A stretch of 33,782 bases of DNA from an uncultured Bacilli bacterium (GCA_904374795.1 CAJFEV010000006.1:1-33782), one strand, 5' to 3'; shown: positions 8,511-16,524, counted from the first letter of the stretch. Translations and numbers: made by a program. The notes: a model not told the origin generated them from the letters alone.

Positions 8511-10658
8511 ATGAGTAAATTAAAAACAAAAATTAAAATAATTAAAAGAAATGGCAATAAGGAAGATTTTGATCCTGAGAAAATCAAAATAGCCATAAGA
8601 AAAAGTGCGGAAAGGGTAATGATAAAACTTACACCTGAAGCTGAAAACGAAGTTGTAAAGATTGTTTTAGATTATGTGGAAACTGGGACAGGTGACTTAG
8701 ATGTTGCTCAGATACATAATTGTGTAGAAGCTGCGTTAGAGCAAGTAAATCCATTGGTAGCTAAAAGTTATCGAGAATATCGAAATTATAAAAAAGATTT
8801 CGTTCATATTTTAGATAAGGTTTATCAAAAAGCACAGGCTATTAATTATATTGGCGATAAAGAAAACTCAAATACAGATAGTGCTTTAGTGGCAACACAA
8901 AGAAGCTTAACTTATGGAGCATTAAATAAAGAACTTTACAAAAAATTCTTTTTAACGAAAGAAGAAATCGAAGCATGCGAAGATGGATATATCTATGTGC
9001 ATGATATGAGTGCAAGAAGAGATACAATGAATTGCTGTCTATGCGATATTGGAGCAGTATTAAAAGATGGCTTTGAAATGGGAAATCTTTGGTATAATGA
9101 GCCAAAAACCTTAGAAACTGCATTTGGTGTAATGGGAGACGTAATTATTCATACCGCAGCGATGCAATACGGAGGTTTTACTGTCCCTGAAGTGGATACT
9201 ATTTTAGCTCCATATGCCAAGAAAAGCTATGATAAACATTTTAAAGAATATTTAGAAATTCGGGGTGAAACAAAAGATAAAGACGGAAAAGCTGATCAAT
9301 ATGCTTGGAAGAAAGTCATTCGTGAATGTGAACAGGGATATCAAGGAATCGAATATAAATTAAATACAATAGGCTCAGCTAGAGGGGATTATCCATTTGT
9401 AACATTTACTTTTGGAATTGAAGAAGATCCGTTTGGTCAGATGATTACTAAGACAATTTTAAATACCCACCGTAAGGGCCAAGGGAAACCAGGCTTTAGA
9501 AAGCCAACACTTTTCCCAAAATTAGTATTTCTATATGATAAAAATTTACATCAAAAAGGTGGAAAACTTGCTGAAAGTTTTGATACAGCTTTAAAGTGTA
9601 GTGCAAAAACAATGTATCCCGATTACTTATCTTTAACTGGTGAAGGATATGTACCTGAAATGTATAAAAAATATAAAAAAGTAGTAAGCCCAATGGGGTG
9701 CCGAGCATTTTTGTCTCCATGGTATGAAAGAGGCGGAATGCATCCAGCCGATAGTAAAGACAAACCAGTATTTATTGGCCGTTTCAATATTGGAGCAATC
9801 TCTTTAAATTTACCGATGATTTTAGCTAAAGCACGAGAAGAACAAAAAGATTTTCATGATGTGTTAGATTACTACTTAGAAATGATTCGCAAAATTCATT
9901 TAAGAACGTACCAATATCTTGGAAAAAGAAAAGCCAGTATTAATCCAATCGCTTTTTGTGAAGGGGGATTCTATGGAGGGCATCTAAAGCCAAATGAGGC
10001 GATTGAACCCGTACTTAAAAGTGCAACCGCATCTTTTGGAATTACCGCATTAAATGAATTACAAGAACTATATAATGGAAAATCTTTAGTAGAAGATGGT
10101 GAATTCGCATTAGAGACAATGAAATACATCAACCAAAAAATTAATGAATTTAAAGAAGAAGACGGACGGCTTTATGCAATATATGGAACTCCAGCAGAAA
10201 GCTTATGCGGATTACAAGTAGAACAATTTAGAAAAAAATATGGCGTTGTTGAAGGCGTTAGTTCAAGAGAATATGTTTCAAATAGTTTCCATTGTGGGGT
10301 ATGGGAAGATATAACAGGAATTCAAAAACAAGACTTAGAAGAAAGATTTTGGGATTTATTCCGCGGTGGAAGAATTCAATATGTTCGTTATAACCTAAAC
10401 TATAACGATAAAGCTATGCGAACCTATATTGAAAGAGCAATGGACAAAGGATTCTATGAAGGAGTAAATTTATCCTTATCATATTGTAATAAATGCGGTC
10501 ATGAAGAACTTGATATGGATGTTTGTCCAAAATGTGGAAGTGATGATTTAGTAAAAATTGACCGTATGAATGGATATTTGTCATATTCAAGAGTTCATGG
10601 TGACACAAGACTTAATCATGCAAAAATGGTTGAAATATCTGAAAGAAAATCGATGTAA
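8511..10658 (+). CDS. nrdD: anaerobic ribonucleoside-triphosphate reductase
   Basis: Class III reductase: makes dNTPs from NTPs with a glycyl radical, without oxygen. The 715-residue protein starts with an ATP-cone (about 5-95, IKRNGNKEDFDPEKI), the allosteric site. The catalytic barrel follows (MNCCLCDIGAVL, GGFTVPEVD, NPIAFCEGG). The C-terminus has the zinc site C659/C662/C672/C675 and the radical glycine G688 in RMNGYL. AGGAGG lies 8 nt before the ATG. nrdG follows after 9 bp. It points to strict or facultative anaerobic life. Confidence 0.97.
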   Translation: MSKLKTKIKIIKRNGNKEDFDPEKIKIAIRKSAERVMIKLTPEAENEVVKIVLDYVETGTGDLDVAQIHNCVEAALEQVNPLVAKSYREYRNYKKDFVHILDKVYQKAQAINYIGDKENSNTDSALVATQRSLTYGALNKELYKKFFLTKEEIEACEDGYIYVHDMSARRDTMNCCLCDIGAVLKDGFEMGNLWYNEPKTLETAFGVMGDVIIHTAAMQYGGFTVPEVDTILAPYAKKSYDKHFKEYLEIRGETKDKDGKADQYAWKKVIRECEQGYQGIEYKLNTIGSARGDYPFVTFTFGIEEDPFGQMITKTILNTHRKGQGKPGFRKPTLFPKLVFLYDKNLHQKGGKLAESFDTALKCSAKTMYPDYLSLTGEGYVPEMYKKYKKVVSPMGCRAFLSPWYERGGMHPADSKDKPVFIGRFNIGAISLNLPMILAKAREEQKDFHDVLDYYLEMIRKIHLRTYQYLGKRKASINPIAFCEGGFYGGHLKPNEAIEPVLKSATASFGITALNELQELYNGKSLVEDGEFALETMKYINQKINEFKEEDGRLYAIYGTPAESLCGLQVEQFRKKYGVVEGVSSREYVSNSFHCGVWEDITGIQKQDLEERFWDLFRGGRIQYVRYNLNYNDKAMRTYIERAMDKGFYEGVNLSLSYCNKCGHEELDMDVCPKCGSDDLVKIDRMNGYLSYSRVHGDTRLNHAKMVEISERKSM

Positions 10659-10667
10659 GGAGGCAAC

Positions 10668-11207
10668 ATGAAATATCATAATATTACAAAGGCAGATATG
10701 TTAAACGGGGAAGGATTGCGAGTAGTACTTTGGGTGAGTGGCTGCTCCCATGCCTGCCCTGGATGTCATAATCAAATTACATGGAACGCAAATAATGGAT
10801 TGCTTTTTGATGAAGATGCCAAAAAAGAAATCTTTGATGAACTAGAACATGATTGGTGCGCAGGTCTAACCTTATCTGGCGGCGATCCGCTATTTTCATT
10901 AAATCGAGAAACAATTGCCGAATTAATTAAAGAAGTAAAAGAAAAATATCCAACAAAAACCATTTGGTGTTATACAGGATATACATGGGAAGAGTTACAA
11001 AAAGAAAAGAAAAAAGATAAAAATATTGAAACGATTTTAAATAACATTGATGTTTTGCTAGACGGTCGTTTTATATTGCAACAAGCTGATGAAAAAATCC
11101 ATTACGTGGGTAGCTGCAATCAAAGAGTTATTGATGTACCAAAAACATTGAAAGAAAAAAAGGTAATTTTATATATAGATAATAGTAAGGAGGTAGAAGA
11201 GGAATGA
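10668..11207 (+). CDS. nrdG: anaerobic NrdD activating enzyme (radical SAM)
   Basis: Uses a [4Fe-4S] cluster and S-adenosylmethionine to put the radical on the NrdD glycine. The cluster motif is C26-x3-C30-x2-C33 (SGCSHACPGCHNQ), followed by the LSGGDPL glycine-rich SAM segment. It has 179 residues, slightly longer than many NrdG proteins because of the region after 'LDGRFILQQ'. AAGGAGG precedes its ATG. Its stop overlaps the dut-like ATG as ATGA, so the three genes are one transcript. Confidence 0.96.
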   Translation: MKYHNITKADMLNGEGLRVVLWVSGCSHACPGCHNQITWNANNGLLFDEDAKKEIFDELEHDWCAGLTLSGGDPLFSLNRETIAELIKEVKEKYPTKTIWCYTGYTWEELQKEKKKDKNIETILNNIDVLLDGRFILQQADEKIHYVGSCNQRVIDVPKTLKEKKVILYIDNSKEVEEE

Positions 11208-11665
11208 AAACACGCGGATTTGAAATAGTGAAAGGTTATGAAGATAAAGACATTCACATTCCTATACGAAAAACAAAATATGCAGCAGGCTATGATGTGG
11301 AAGCGGCTGAAGATACAACAATTCCAGTTTATACACCGGGAATGAAACCAACTTTAATTCCGACAGGTTTAAAGGCATACTGCGAACCGGATGAATTTAT
11401 AATGCTAGTGAATCGAAGCTCTGGTCCTAAAAAAGGATTTTTAATGGCAAATAGCATAGGAATAGTTGACCACGATTACTATGGCAATGAAGGAAATGAT
11501 GGGCATTTTTACTTTCAATACTTTAATTGCTCTGATCATGAAATAATAGTTCATAAAGGAGATATAATTGGCCAAGTGATTTTTCAAAAATATTTAACAA
11601 TAGACAATGATGTTGCATTAAATAATATAAGAAAAGGCGGCTTCGGAAGTACTGACAGCCAATAA
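11204..11665 (+). CDS. dut: trimeric dUTP diphosphatase-like protein
   Basis: Hydrolyses dUTP to dUMP, keeping uracil out of DNA and supplying dTMP synthesis. All five trimeric dUTPase motifs can be traced: AGYDVEAAED, NRSSGPKKGF, SIGIVDHDYYG, IGQVIFQKY and the C-terminal RKGGFGSTDS arm. At 153 residues it is like the YncF/YosS group of Bacillus, with a slightly divergent motif 3 (DHDYYG plus an insertion NEGNDGHF). Coupled by ATGA to nrdG, it completes a dNTP supply operon ending at a strong terminator. A dCTP deaminase-type relative is less likely. Confidence 0.88.
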   Translation: MKTRGFEIVKGYEDKDIHIPIRKTKYAAGYDVEAAEDTTIPVYTPGMKPTLIPTGLKAYCEPDEFIMLVNRSSGPKKGFLMANSIGIVDHDYYGNEGNDGHFYFQYFNCSDHEIIVHKGDIIGQVIFQKYLTIDNDVALNNIRKGGFGSTDSQ

Positions 11666-11668
11666 AGG

Positions 11669-11697
11669 AAAGAAGAGAATAAAATCTTCTTTTTTTT
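11669..11697 (+). terminator. terminator of nrdD-nrdG-dut
   Basis: AAAGAAGA / TCTTCTTT stem, 8-nt loop, then a T-run. Confidence 0.8.
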
Positions 11698-11722
11698 CAT
11701 ATACTTTTTTAGGTGAAAAAAT

Positions 11723-12331
11723 ATGAACGAATTAGAAATGGTAGAATTACGACACAAAAAAAGATTAGCAAAAGAATATTCAGATCAAGAAGATAAAAAA
11801 ATAAGTAAAATTTTTACCAAAATTCTTTTAAGTATCATTTTAGTTTTAAGCTGTACAATTTATGTGAAATTGAGCCCTGAAAATTTAGAATTTTTCAAAA
11901 CCCATGTATTAGAAAACAATTTAACTTTTACCAAAATCAATAATTGGTATCATGAAATATTCGGCTCATTTTTACCAAGTGTAAAAGAACCGGGTACTCA
12001 AACTGTAGCTGGAGAAACAAACCCTTTGATAAAAGAAAAATATTTAGATGGCTATAAAATTTCAACCAAAAAAGGAAATAGCGTTCTTTCCTTAGCAAGT
12101 GGTCTTTATGTATTCGTTGGAGAAAAAGAAGGGTATGGAAATGTTTTAATTATCCAAGGTGTAAATGGAGTAGATGTTTGGTATGGAAATCTAGAAAATA
12201 CCAATTTAAAACTTTATGACTATATTGAAACCAATACAATTCTTGGAACTGCAAAAGAAGATTATTACTATCTAGCTTTTGTCAAAGATGGAAATTTTAT
12301 AACCTATGAAGAATATCAAAGTCAAATGTAA
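11723..12331 (+). CDS. SpoIVFA-like protein with degenerate M23 domain
   Basis: In Bacillus, SpoIVFA tethers and inhibits the intramembrane protease SpoIVFB. This 202-residue protein has a basic cytoplasmic N-terminus, one membrane helix (about 34-52) and an outside LytM/M23-like domain (about 125-200) with 'GLYVFVGEKEGYGNVLIIQ' and 'YGNLENTNLKLYDYIETNTILGT'. The usual zinc-binding H-x-H has become YLAFV, so it should be inactive as a peptidase, as in SpoIVFA. The next gene is a SpoIVFB-type protease, overlapping by 26 bp, which is the strongest support. AGGTGA precedes the ATG. Confidence 0.75.
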   Translation: MNELEMVELRHKKRLAKEYSDQEDKKISKIFTKILLSIILVLSCTIYVKLSPENLEFFKTHVLENNLTFTKINNWYHEIFGSFLPSVKEPGTQTVAGETNPLIKEKYLDGYKISTKKGNSVLSLASGLYVFVGEKEGYGNVLIIQGVNGVDVWYGNLENTNLKLYDYIETNTILGTAKEDYYYLAFVKDGNFITYEEYQSQM

Positions 12332-13133
12332 AATAAATATTACAACTTACATATTTTTTCTCATCTCCTTTCTTTGTGGATATTTCAAAAATATTCTTTT
12401 CATTTTTTGTATTGTCTTTATTCACGAAATGGGACATGTTTTTTTAATAAAAATTTTCAAATATAAAATTGTCAAAGTAGAGTTCTATCCATTTGGAGGT
12501 ATAACAGAAGTAGATAAACCAATTAATTCATCTATTAATAAAGAATTGTTCATTTCTTTAGGAGGAATTTTTTTTCAGTTACTTTTCTATATCATAATTT
12601 TTTTATGTTTTAAAAAAAATGGGATTTCATTTGAAAATTATTCATTATTATCATTTTACAATAAGACAATTATGATTTTTAATCTATTACCAATGATTCC
12701 TTTAGATGGAAGTGTTTTTCTACATGCTTTTTTAGAAAAGCTTTTTCCCTATCAAAAATCTTTTCAAATCTATCAACTAGGTTCTTTATGTGTTTTACTT
12801 CTTTTTGTTTTATATAATATCTTTTTTAGTATTGACAATTACTTCATATGTATCGTTTTATTTATTCAATTGCTACTTGTTCAAAAAAGGAAAAAATACT
12901 ACGTTCACCGATTTTATTTAGAAAGATTTTTATATTCCTTTCCTTACAAAAAAATTCAAAATCAAAAAAATGAGGATATCTCTGTTCTAAAAAAAGAAAC
13001 ACGTCATTTTTTTTATGAAAAAACTCACTATATTACTGAAAAAGAAAAAATTATAGAATATTTTAAAAAGGGAAGAGAAAGTGAATTTTTGCCAAAGATA
13101 AAAAAACCAACAGATAAAAAGATTTTGAGATAG
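12306..13133 (+). CDS. SpoIVFB-like M50 site-2 protease
   Basis: Intramembrane zinc protease with about six membrane segments in the first 200 residues. HEMGH (about 40-44) supplies two histidines and the glutamate; LPMIPLDGS (about 121-129) supplies the aspartate of the N/P-x-x-D-G motif. SpoIVFB cleaves pro-sigma-K in sporulating Bacillus and normally carries a C-terminal CBS domain. Here the 275-residue protein ends in a basic tail of about 75 residues that does not look like a CBS domain. It starts inside the upstream gene, with a weak ribosome binding site, so translation is probably coupled. No terminator is clear. Confidence 0.85.
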   Translation: MKNIKVKCKINITTYIFFLISFLCGYFKNILFIFCIVFIHEMGHVFLIKIFKYKIVKVEFYPFGGITEVDKPINSSINKELFISLGGIFFQLLFYIIIFLCFKKNGISFENYSLLSFYNKTIMIFNLLPMIPLDGSVFLHAFLEKLFPYQKSFQIYQLGSLCVLLLFVLYNIFFSIDNYFICIVLFIQLLLVQKRKKYYVHRFYLERFLYSFPYKKIQNQKNEDISVLKKETRHFFYEKTHYITEKEKIIEYFKKGRESEFLPKIKKPTDKKILR

Positions 13134-13229
13134 ATTATTAAATAAAGCCAATAGGCAAGAAATCGAAAGTTTAAAATATTTCTTTTTTCAACGAAAATTC
13201 ATTTAGATTACGTTTATCCTGTCTTTACA

Positions 13230-13270
13230 TTGAAAAAAAATGAAAAGTACAGTATACTCTATATAGAGTA
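13230..13270 (+). promoter_or_regulatory. strong promoter overlapped by a 16-bp palindrome
   Basis: TTGAAA (13230-13235), 17-bp spacer and TATACT (13253-13258). The perfect palindrome TACTCTATATAGAGTA (13255-13270) covers the end of the -10 and the start region, the classic position of a repressor operator. GntR/YtrA and PadR-type repressors bind such AT-rich palindromes, but the protein is not identifiable here. Confidence 0.65.
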
Positions 13271-13329
13271 ATGAATTGTAAATCAATGTTTAGATATTTG
13301 ATAAGTACAAGTAAAAGGAGAATGAAAAT

Positions 13330-13374
13330 ATGAAAAAAATGATATGTATAGCCATTCTCACTAATCTGTCTTAA
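13330..13374 (+). CDS. 14-codon frame, gene remnant or leader peptide
   Basis: AAAGGAG (13314-13320) lies 9 nt before ATG 13330, which begins MKKMICIAILTNLS and then stops at TAA TAG. The basic start and hydrophobic core look like the beginning of a membrane or exported protein cut short. The in-frame continuation is closed again after a few codons. It could be a decayed gene's 5' end, a leader peptide, or a very short membrane peptide. A promoter and operator-like palindrome sit about 70 nt upstream. Confidence 0.35.
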   Translation: MKKMICIAILTNLS

Positions 13375-13497
13375 TAGATTTGCCTTTCTTTCATTGCCAA
13401 GTGATGTATCCTTATAGTGCTTTTTTAGATACAATCAACAATTAACGCATTTTCATATACTAATCTTATTAGATTCAATTCTTTGTAAAATTAGTGG

Positions 13498-13526
13498 TTG
13501 ACGTTTTTTAAAAAATATAGTAAACT
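13498..13526 (+). promoter_or_regulatory. tRNA-Ser promoter
   Basis: TTGACG (13498-13503), 17-bp spacer, TAAACT (13521-13526), 22 bp before the tRNA. Confidence 0.65.
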
Positions 13527-13548
13527 TAATAAGTAACCACTTGGTAAT

Positions 13549-13639
13549 GGAGTAGTACTCAAGAGGCTGAAGAGGCGCCCCTGCTAAGGGTGTAGGTCGG
13601 GAAACCGGCGCGAGAGTTCAAATCTCTCCTGCTCCGCCA
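13549..13639 (+). tRNA. tRNA-Ser (anticodon GCU)
   Basis: A 91-nt class II tRNA with a long variable arm (GTAGGTCGGGAAACCGGC region). The acceptor GGAGTAG pairs with CTGCTCC (one G-U). The anticodon loop CTGCTAA gives GCU for AGC/AGU codons. The TTCAAAT T-loop is present and CCA is encoded. Confidence 0.95.
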
Positions 13640-13702
13640 TATAGTTTATAATCCATTTAATGGTTTATATATAGAGTTTTTTTCAAAAAGTGAAAAAAAT
13701 AC

Positions 13703-13731
13703 TTGTCAAATGCATTATTATAAGGTAAAAT
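13703..13731 (+). promoter_or_regulatory. tRNA-Ile promoter
   Basis: TTGTCA (13703-13708), 17-bp spacer, TAAAAT (13726-13731), so the last three tRNAs need not depend on the tRNA-Ser promoter. Confidence 0.6.
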
Positions 13732-13752
13732 GTAATAGTCGATTGACAAAAT

Positions 13753-13829
<77 letters not shown>

Positions 13830-13841
13830 TTTTGTTTTTTT

Positions 13842-13918
13842 GGCCCGTTGGTGAAGTGGTTGAACACACATGCCTTTCACGCATGCATTCATGGGTTCAA
13901 ATCCCGTACGGGTCACCA
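13842..13918 (+). tRNA. tRNA-Glu (anticodon UUC)
   Basis: A 77-nt tRNA; acceptor GGCCCGT/ACGGGTC, loop CTTTCAC with UUC, T-loop TTCAAAT, encoded CCA. It lies 12 bp after tRNA-Ile. Confidence 0.95.
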
Positions 13919-13926
13919 AATTAAAA

Positions 13927-13949
13927 AAAATCCCCAGAAATGGGGTTTT
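13927..13949 (+). terminator. hairpin between tRNA-Glu and tRNA-Lys
   Basis: AAAATCCCCA and TGGGGTTTT form a stem closed by a GAAA loop, followed by a short T-run. It looks like a terminator, yet tRNA-Lys begins 8 nt later, so it may act as an attenuator or a processing signal. Confidence 0.6.
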
Positions 13950-13956
13950 AAAATAT

Positions 13957-14032
13957 GTCTCCATAGCTCAGTTGGTAGAGCAACTGACTCTTAATCAGTG
14001 GGTCCAGAGTTCGAGCCTCTGTGGGGACACCA
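13957..14032 (+). tRNA. tRNA-Lys (anticodon CUU)
   Basis: A 76-nt tRNA; acceptor GTCTCCA/TGGGGAC, anticodon stem ACTGA/TCAGT around loop CTCTTAA, giving CUU for AAG codons. T-loop TTCGAGC, encoded CCA. Confidence 0.94.
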
Positions 14033-14043
14033 TTGAAGTAAGT

Positions 14044-14074
14044 AACAAACCCTTTATTTATAAGGGTTTGTTTT
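14044..14074 (+). terminator. terminator of the tRNA cluster
   Basis: AACAAACCCTT / AAGGGTTTGTT, 11-bp stem with a 7-nt loop and T-run. Confidence 0.85.
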
Positions 14075-14170
14075 AATTTTTAAGTCTTTTCGAATTTTTA
14101 TAACTATGAATAAAATTAGGCTATTTTTTTAGCTACAACTAACATTTTTTTTGAAAGAATCATTTATGGT

Positions 14171-15352
14171 CTAATGATTTAGTTCTGTCGAAATCCTATT
14201 TAAAGTTTCTTGATAAGATGTTTTAGATAGATAACTTTGATCTAACAATTCCTCGTTCTCTAAATAAGTAAATTTAAATTTTAAAATCTTTTTGACTGAT
14301 TCATTAATTCGTTCTTCAGATAGATTTTCTTTCAATATTTCAATAGCTTTTTCCGGATTGCTTGGCATTAGTAAAAGATCAACACCAGCATTAACAGCCA
14401 TTGTATAAATTTCCTCTTCAGAATAATTATCAGTTAAAGCTTTCATGTTTAAAGCATCTGTAATTACTAGGCCGTTGTAATGAAGCTTATTTTTCAAAAT
14501 ATCTGTAATCATTATTTTAGATAAACTTGCTGGAGTTTCATCATTTGTTATATTTGGAAACGCGATATGACCTACCATAATAATTTTGGCGTTATTTTCT
14601 ATCGCGGCTTTAAAAGGAATAAGCTCAAAATCTTCTACTTCTTCTAAACTTTTATTAATAATGGGTAGGGAAGTATGGGAATCTGTGATAGTATCACCAT
14701 GGCCTGGAAAATGCTTATAAGTGGCAAGAACGTTTTCTTCTTCAATACCCCTCGCAAAATTCGTACACATGGATGAAACAAGAGTAGGGGTATTTCCAAA
14801 ACTTCTGTTTCCTATTCCCGTGTTTTGTTCACTTGTTACAATATCGCATACAGGGGCATAAACAACATTAATTCCTAAAGTTTTTACTTGTTTAGCTAAA
14901 ATTTTACCAACTTCATATGCTAGTGCAGAGTCTTTAGTATCCCCAATTTCACGCATGCTTGGCAAATAGGTAGGAGCAAGGTCTTCTAATAACTGTAGTC
15001 TTTGTACTCTACCACCTTCTTGATCTACAGAAACAATGAGAGGAATATCGTTTAAACTCTTGACTTTTTCAATGTAATTTTTTGTGTTTTCATAAGTAGT
15101 TATATTTTCTTGATTTAAGATAATTCCTCCTGGTTTGATTTTGTGAAACAGAGAAAGTACTTCTTCATCCACTTTAGAATGAGTTTCATATAAAATAAGC
15201 ATTTGCCCAATTTTTTCTTCAATAGTCATAGAAGAAAGAACTTGTGAAATTTTTTCTTCTAGAAAAGAGTTCGTTTTACTAATAGAATTGAATTGCAAGA
15301 AAAAAAGCAAGAATAAAGAGGCTAAACACAGTAAAATAAGTATTTTTTTCAT
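14171..15352 (-). CDS. nagZ: glycoside hydrolase family 3 beta-N-acetylglucosaminidase (NagZ-type)
   Basis: Removes N-acetylglucosamine from muropeptides or glycan strands during wall turnover. The 393-residue protein has one N-terminal hydrophobic segment (about 4-20), so it is anchored or secreted, then a GH3 barrel with GQMLILYETHS, VDQEGGRVQRL, the KHFPGHGDTITDSH loop (general acid/base His-Asp dyad of NagZ) and VITDALNMKAL with the catalytic Asp. I start at ATG 15352 because a promoter lies directly upstream; the in-frame ATG at 15421 falls in the preceding terminator. A downstream terminator is not obvious. Confidence 0.93.
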   Translation of the reverse strand: MKKILILLCLASLFLLFFLQFNSISKTNSFLEEKISQVLSSMTIEEKIGQMLILYETHSKVDEEVLSLFHKIKPGGIILNQENITTYENTKNYIEKVKSLNDIPLIVSVDQEGGRVQRLQLLEDLAPTYLPSMREIGDTKDSALAYEVGKILAKQVKTLGINVVYAPVCDIVTSEQNTGIGNRSFGNTPTLVSSMCTNFARGIEEENVLATYKHFPGHGDTITDSHTSLPIINKSLEEVEDFELIPFKAAIENNAKIIMVGHIAFPNITNDETPASLSKIMITDILKNKLHYNGLVITDALNMKALTDNYSEEEIYTMAVNAGVDLLLMPSNPEKAIEILKENLSEERINESVKKILKFKFTYLENEELLDQSYLSKTSYQETLNRISTELNH

Positions 15353-15370
15353 ATAGATCATCTCTACAAT

Positions 15371-15400
15371 AGTATAGCAAAAAAAGCGCTTAAAATACAA
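15371..15400 (-). promoter_or_regulatory. nagZ promoter
   Basis: Minus strand TTGTAT (15395-15400), 18-bp spacer, TATACT (15371-15376), about 20 nt before the start codon. Confidence 0.6.
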
Positions 15401-15427
15401 AAAAGAAGATGAATAACTCATCCTCTT
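15398..15427 (-). terminator. terminator of yidD/ZnuA-like operon
   Basis: Minus strand AAGAGGATGA and TCATCTTCTT pair over 10 bp (one G-U) around a 5-nt loop, then a T-run. It overlaps the ZnuA-like stop and separates it from nagZ. Confidence 0.7.
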
Positions 15428-16289
15428 AATAATTCGTTGCCGTTTTTAAATTGTTAATAAAATCTTCCATAATTGTAAAATAATTTTCATTACTTTCTCG
15501 ATCTTCCTCAGATAACGTATTCATCATATTTACAGGAATTGTCTTCGCATTCGTTTGCGTAGTAATTTCAGTAATTAGTTCATTTGTAGTTTCAGTACTT
15601 TTAATAAGTAAATATTGGTAAGTACCGGAATTAAAATTGTTTTTTAGAGTAGTCAGACTAGCGCTTCCGTTTTCATAATCTTCTAAAGAAATTACTTGAA
15701 ATCCATAATCTTCCAAAAATTTAAAAACATTGGATGAAGTAACAATAGTATTTTGATTTCTTTCACTTGCATCTTTAGCAATACTTCGGATATCCGCATC
15801 CATTATAGATAATTGCTCTTTTAAATCATCATACTTTGCATCGATTTCTTCATTAATGTACTTTGTTCCAATTTGTTCTTCTAAGTTATCTTTAATATTT
15901 GAAGCAAGCATTAGATAATTACTAGGATTTAACCATAATTCTTCTACGCCGTATTTATATTTCAATGAGTAAGCTGCATCGATAACTTTTAACTTTCGAT
16001 TACTATTTGAAAAATCTTTAGCAATTTCCTTTTCATCAGTTGTACCATTATAAATAAAAATCTCCGCCTTGCTATACGTGCTTTTTTGACTATCCGTAAG
16101 TTCATAGGTTGTGACATCTGTACCATTTGGATAAATAGATTGAATGGTGGAATGCTCCCCATATAAAGATTGAGCTAAATATTCAATAGGATAGGTTGTA
16201 GTATAAACATTAGCATTTTCCAAATTATTGCACCCACTTACAAGAAAACTTCCTATAAGTAATAGAAGAATTTTACCAATTTTTTTCAT
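15426..16289 (-). CDS. ZnuA/TroA-like substrate-binding lipoprotein lacking the histidine ligands
   Basis: A 287-residue lipoprotein with signal peptide and lipobox LVSGC (Cys20). The frame of a cluster A-I metal-binding protein is clear: TTTYPIEYLAQSLYG, NGTDVTTYELTDSQ, ELWLNPSNYLMLASNI, a long central helix, and VTSSNVFKFLEDYGF. In ZnuA/AdcA/TroA the metal sits on histidines at three of these places. Here they read Thr60, Glu117 and Ser185, and the mature protein has only one His (H46). Metal binding of the usual kind is therefore unlikely. No ABC permease or ATPase is nearby. It is coupled to yidD by an ATGA overlap. Confidence 0.85.
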   Translation of the reverse strand: MKKIGKILLLLIGSFLVSGCNNLENANVYTTTYPIEYLAQSLYGEHSTIQSIYPNGTDVTTYELTDSQKSTYSKAEIFIYNGTTDEKEIAKDFSNSNRKLKVIDAAYSLKYKYGVEELWLNPSNYLMLASNIKDNLEEQIGTKYINEEIDAKYDDLKEQLSIMDADIRSIAKDASERNQNTIVTSSNVFKFLEDYGFQVISLEDYENGSASLTTLKNNFNSGTYQYLLIKSTETTNELITEITTQTNAKTIPVNMMNTLSEEDRESNENYFTIMEDFINNLKTATNY

Positions 16290-16507
16290 TTTTCCAACTC
16301 CTTATTTAATGGTTGATACCCGTAAATTCCCCCTGGGCGACATTTGCTTATTCTTATTAATCCGAGTTTTAATCCTTTGAGTACTCCATAACACTCGATA
16401 GCTTCAATCATATACTCACTACAAGTGGGAATACATCGGCAAAAACTATGAGAAGATAAAGGCGTACATTGATATAAGCGAATAAAAAAAATAAAAATCT
16501 TTTTCAA
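16286..16507 (-). CDS. yidD: YidD membrane protein insertion efficiency factor
   Basis: A 73-residue protein with the family pattern: LYQCTPLS, CRCIPTCSEYMIEAI, GVLKGLKLGLIRISKCRPGG and a final GYQPL in place of GxDPVP. An amphipathic N-terminal helix places it at the membrane, where it assists YidC-dependent insertion. The start is TTG at 16505-16507, 6 nt after AGGTG. It usually sits between rnpA and yidC; here it heads a two-gene operon with a ZnuA-like lipoprotein and is divergent from rnc. Confidence 0.93.
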   Translation of the reverse strand: MKKIFIFFIRLYQCTPLSSHSFCRCIPTCSEYMIEAIECYGVLKGLKLGLIRISKCRPGGIYGYQPLNKELEK

Positions 16508-16524
16508 ATAATCACCTTATGAGT

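Larger units (their letters stand above)
13134..13548. other. region without a normal gene: promoter/palindrome, small frame, tRNA promoter
   Basis: Apart from the promoter with palindrome (13230-13270), a 14-codon frame (13330-13374) and the tRNA promoter (13498-13526), I see no supported gene. The minus-strand frame across 13225-13434 has no ribosome binding site and overlaps the promoter; it may be chance or a remnant. Confidence 0.5.

Noticed and set aside
13225-13434. 69-codon minus-strand frame
   Set aside because: No ribosome binding site, no recognised family, and it covers the promoter and palindrome on the other strand. A remnant cannot be excluded.
15353-15421. Longer NagZ start at 15421
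   Set aside because: It falls in the terminator of the preceding gene and upstream of the nagZ promoter at 15371-15400.
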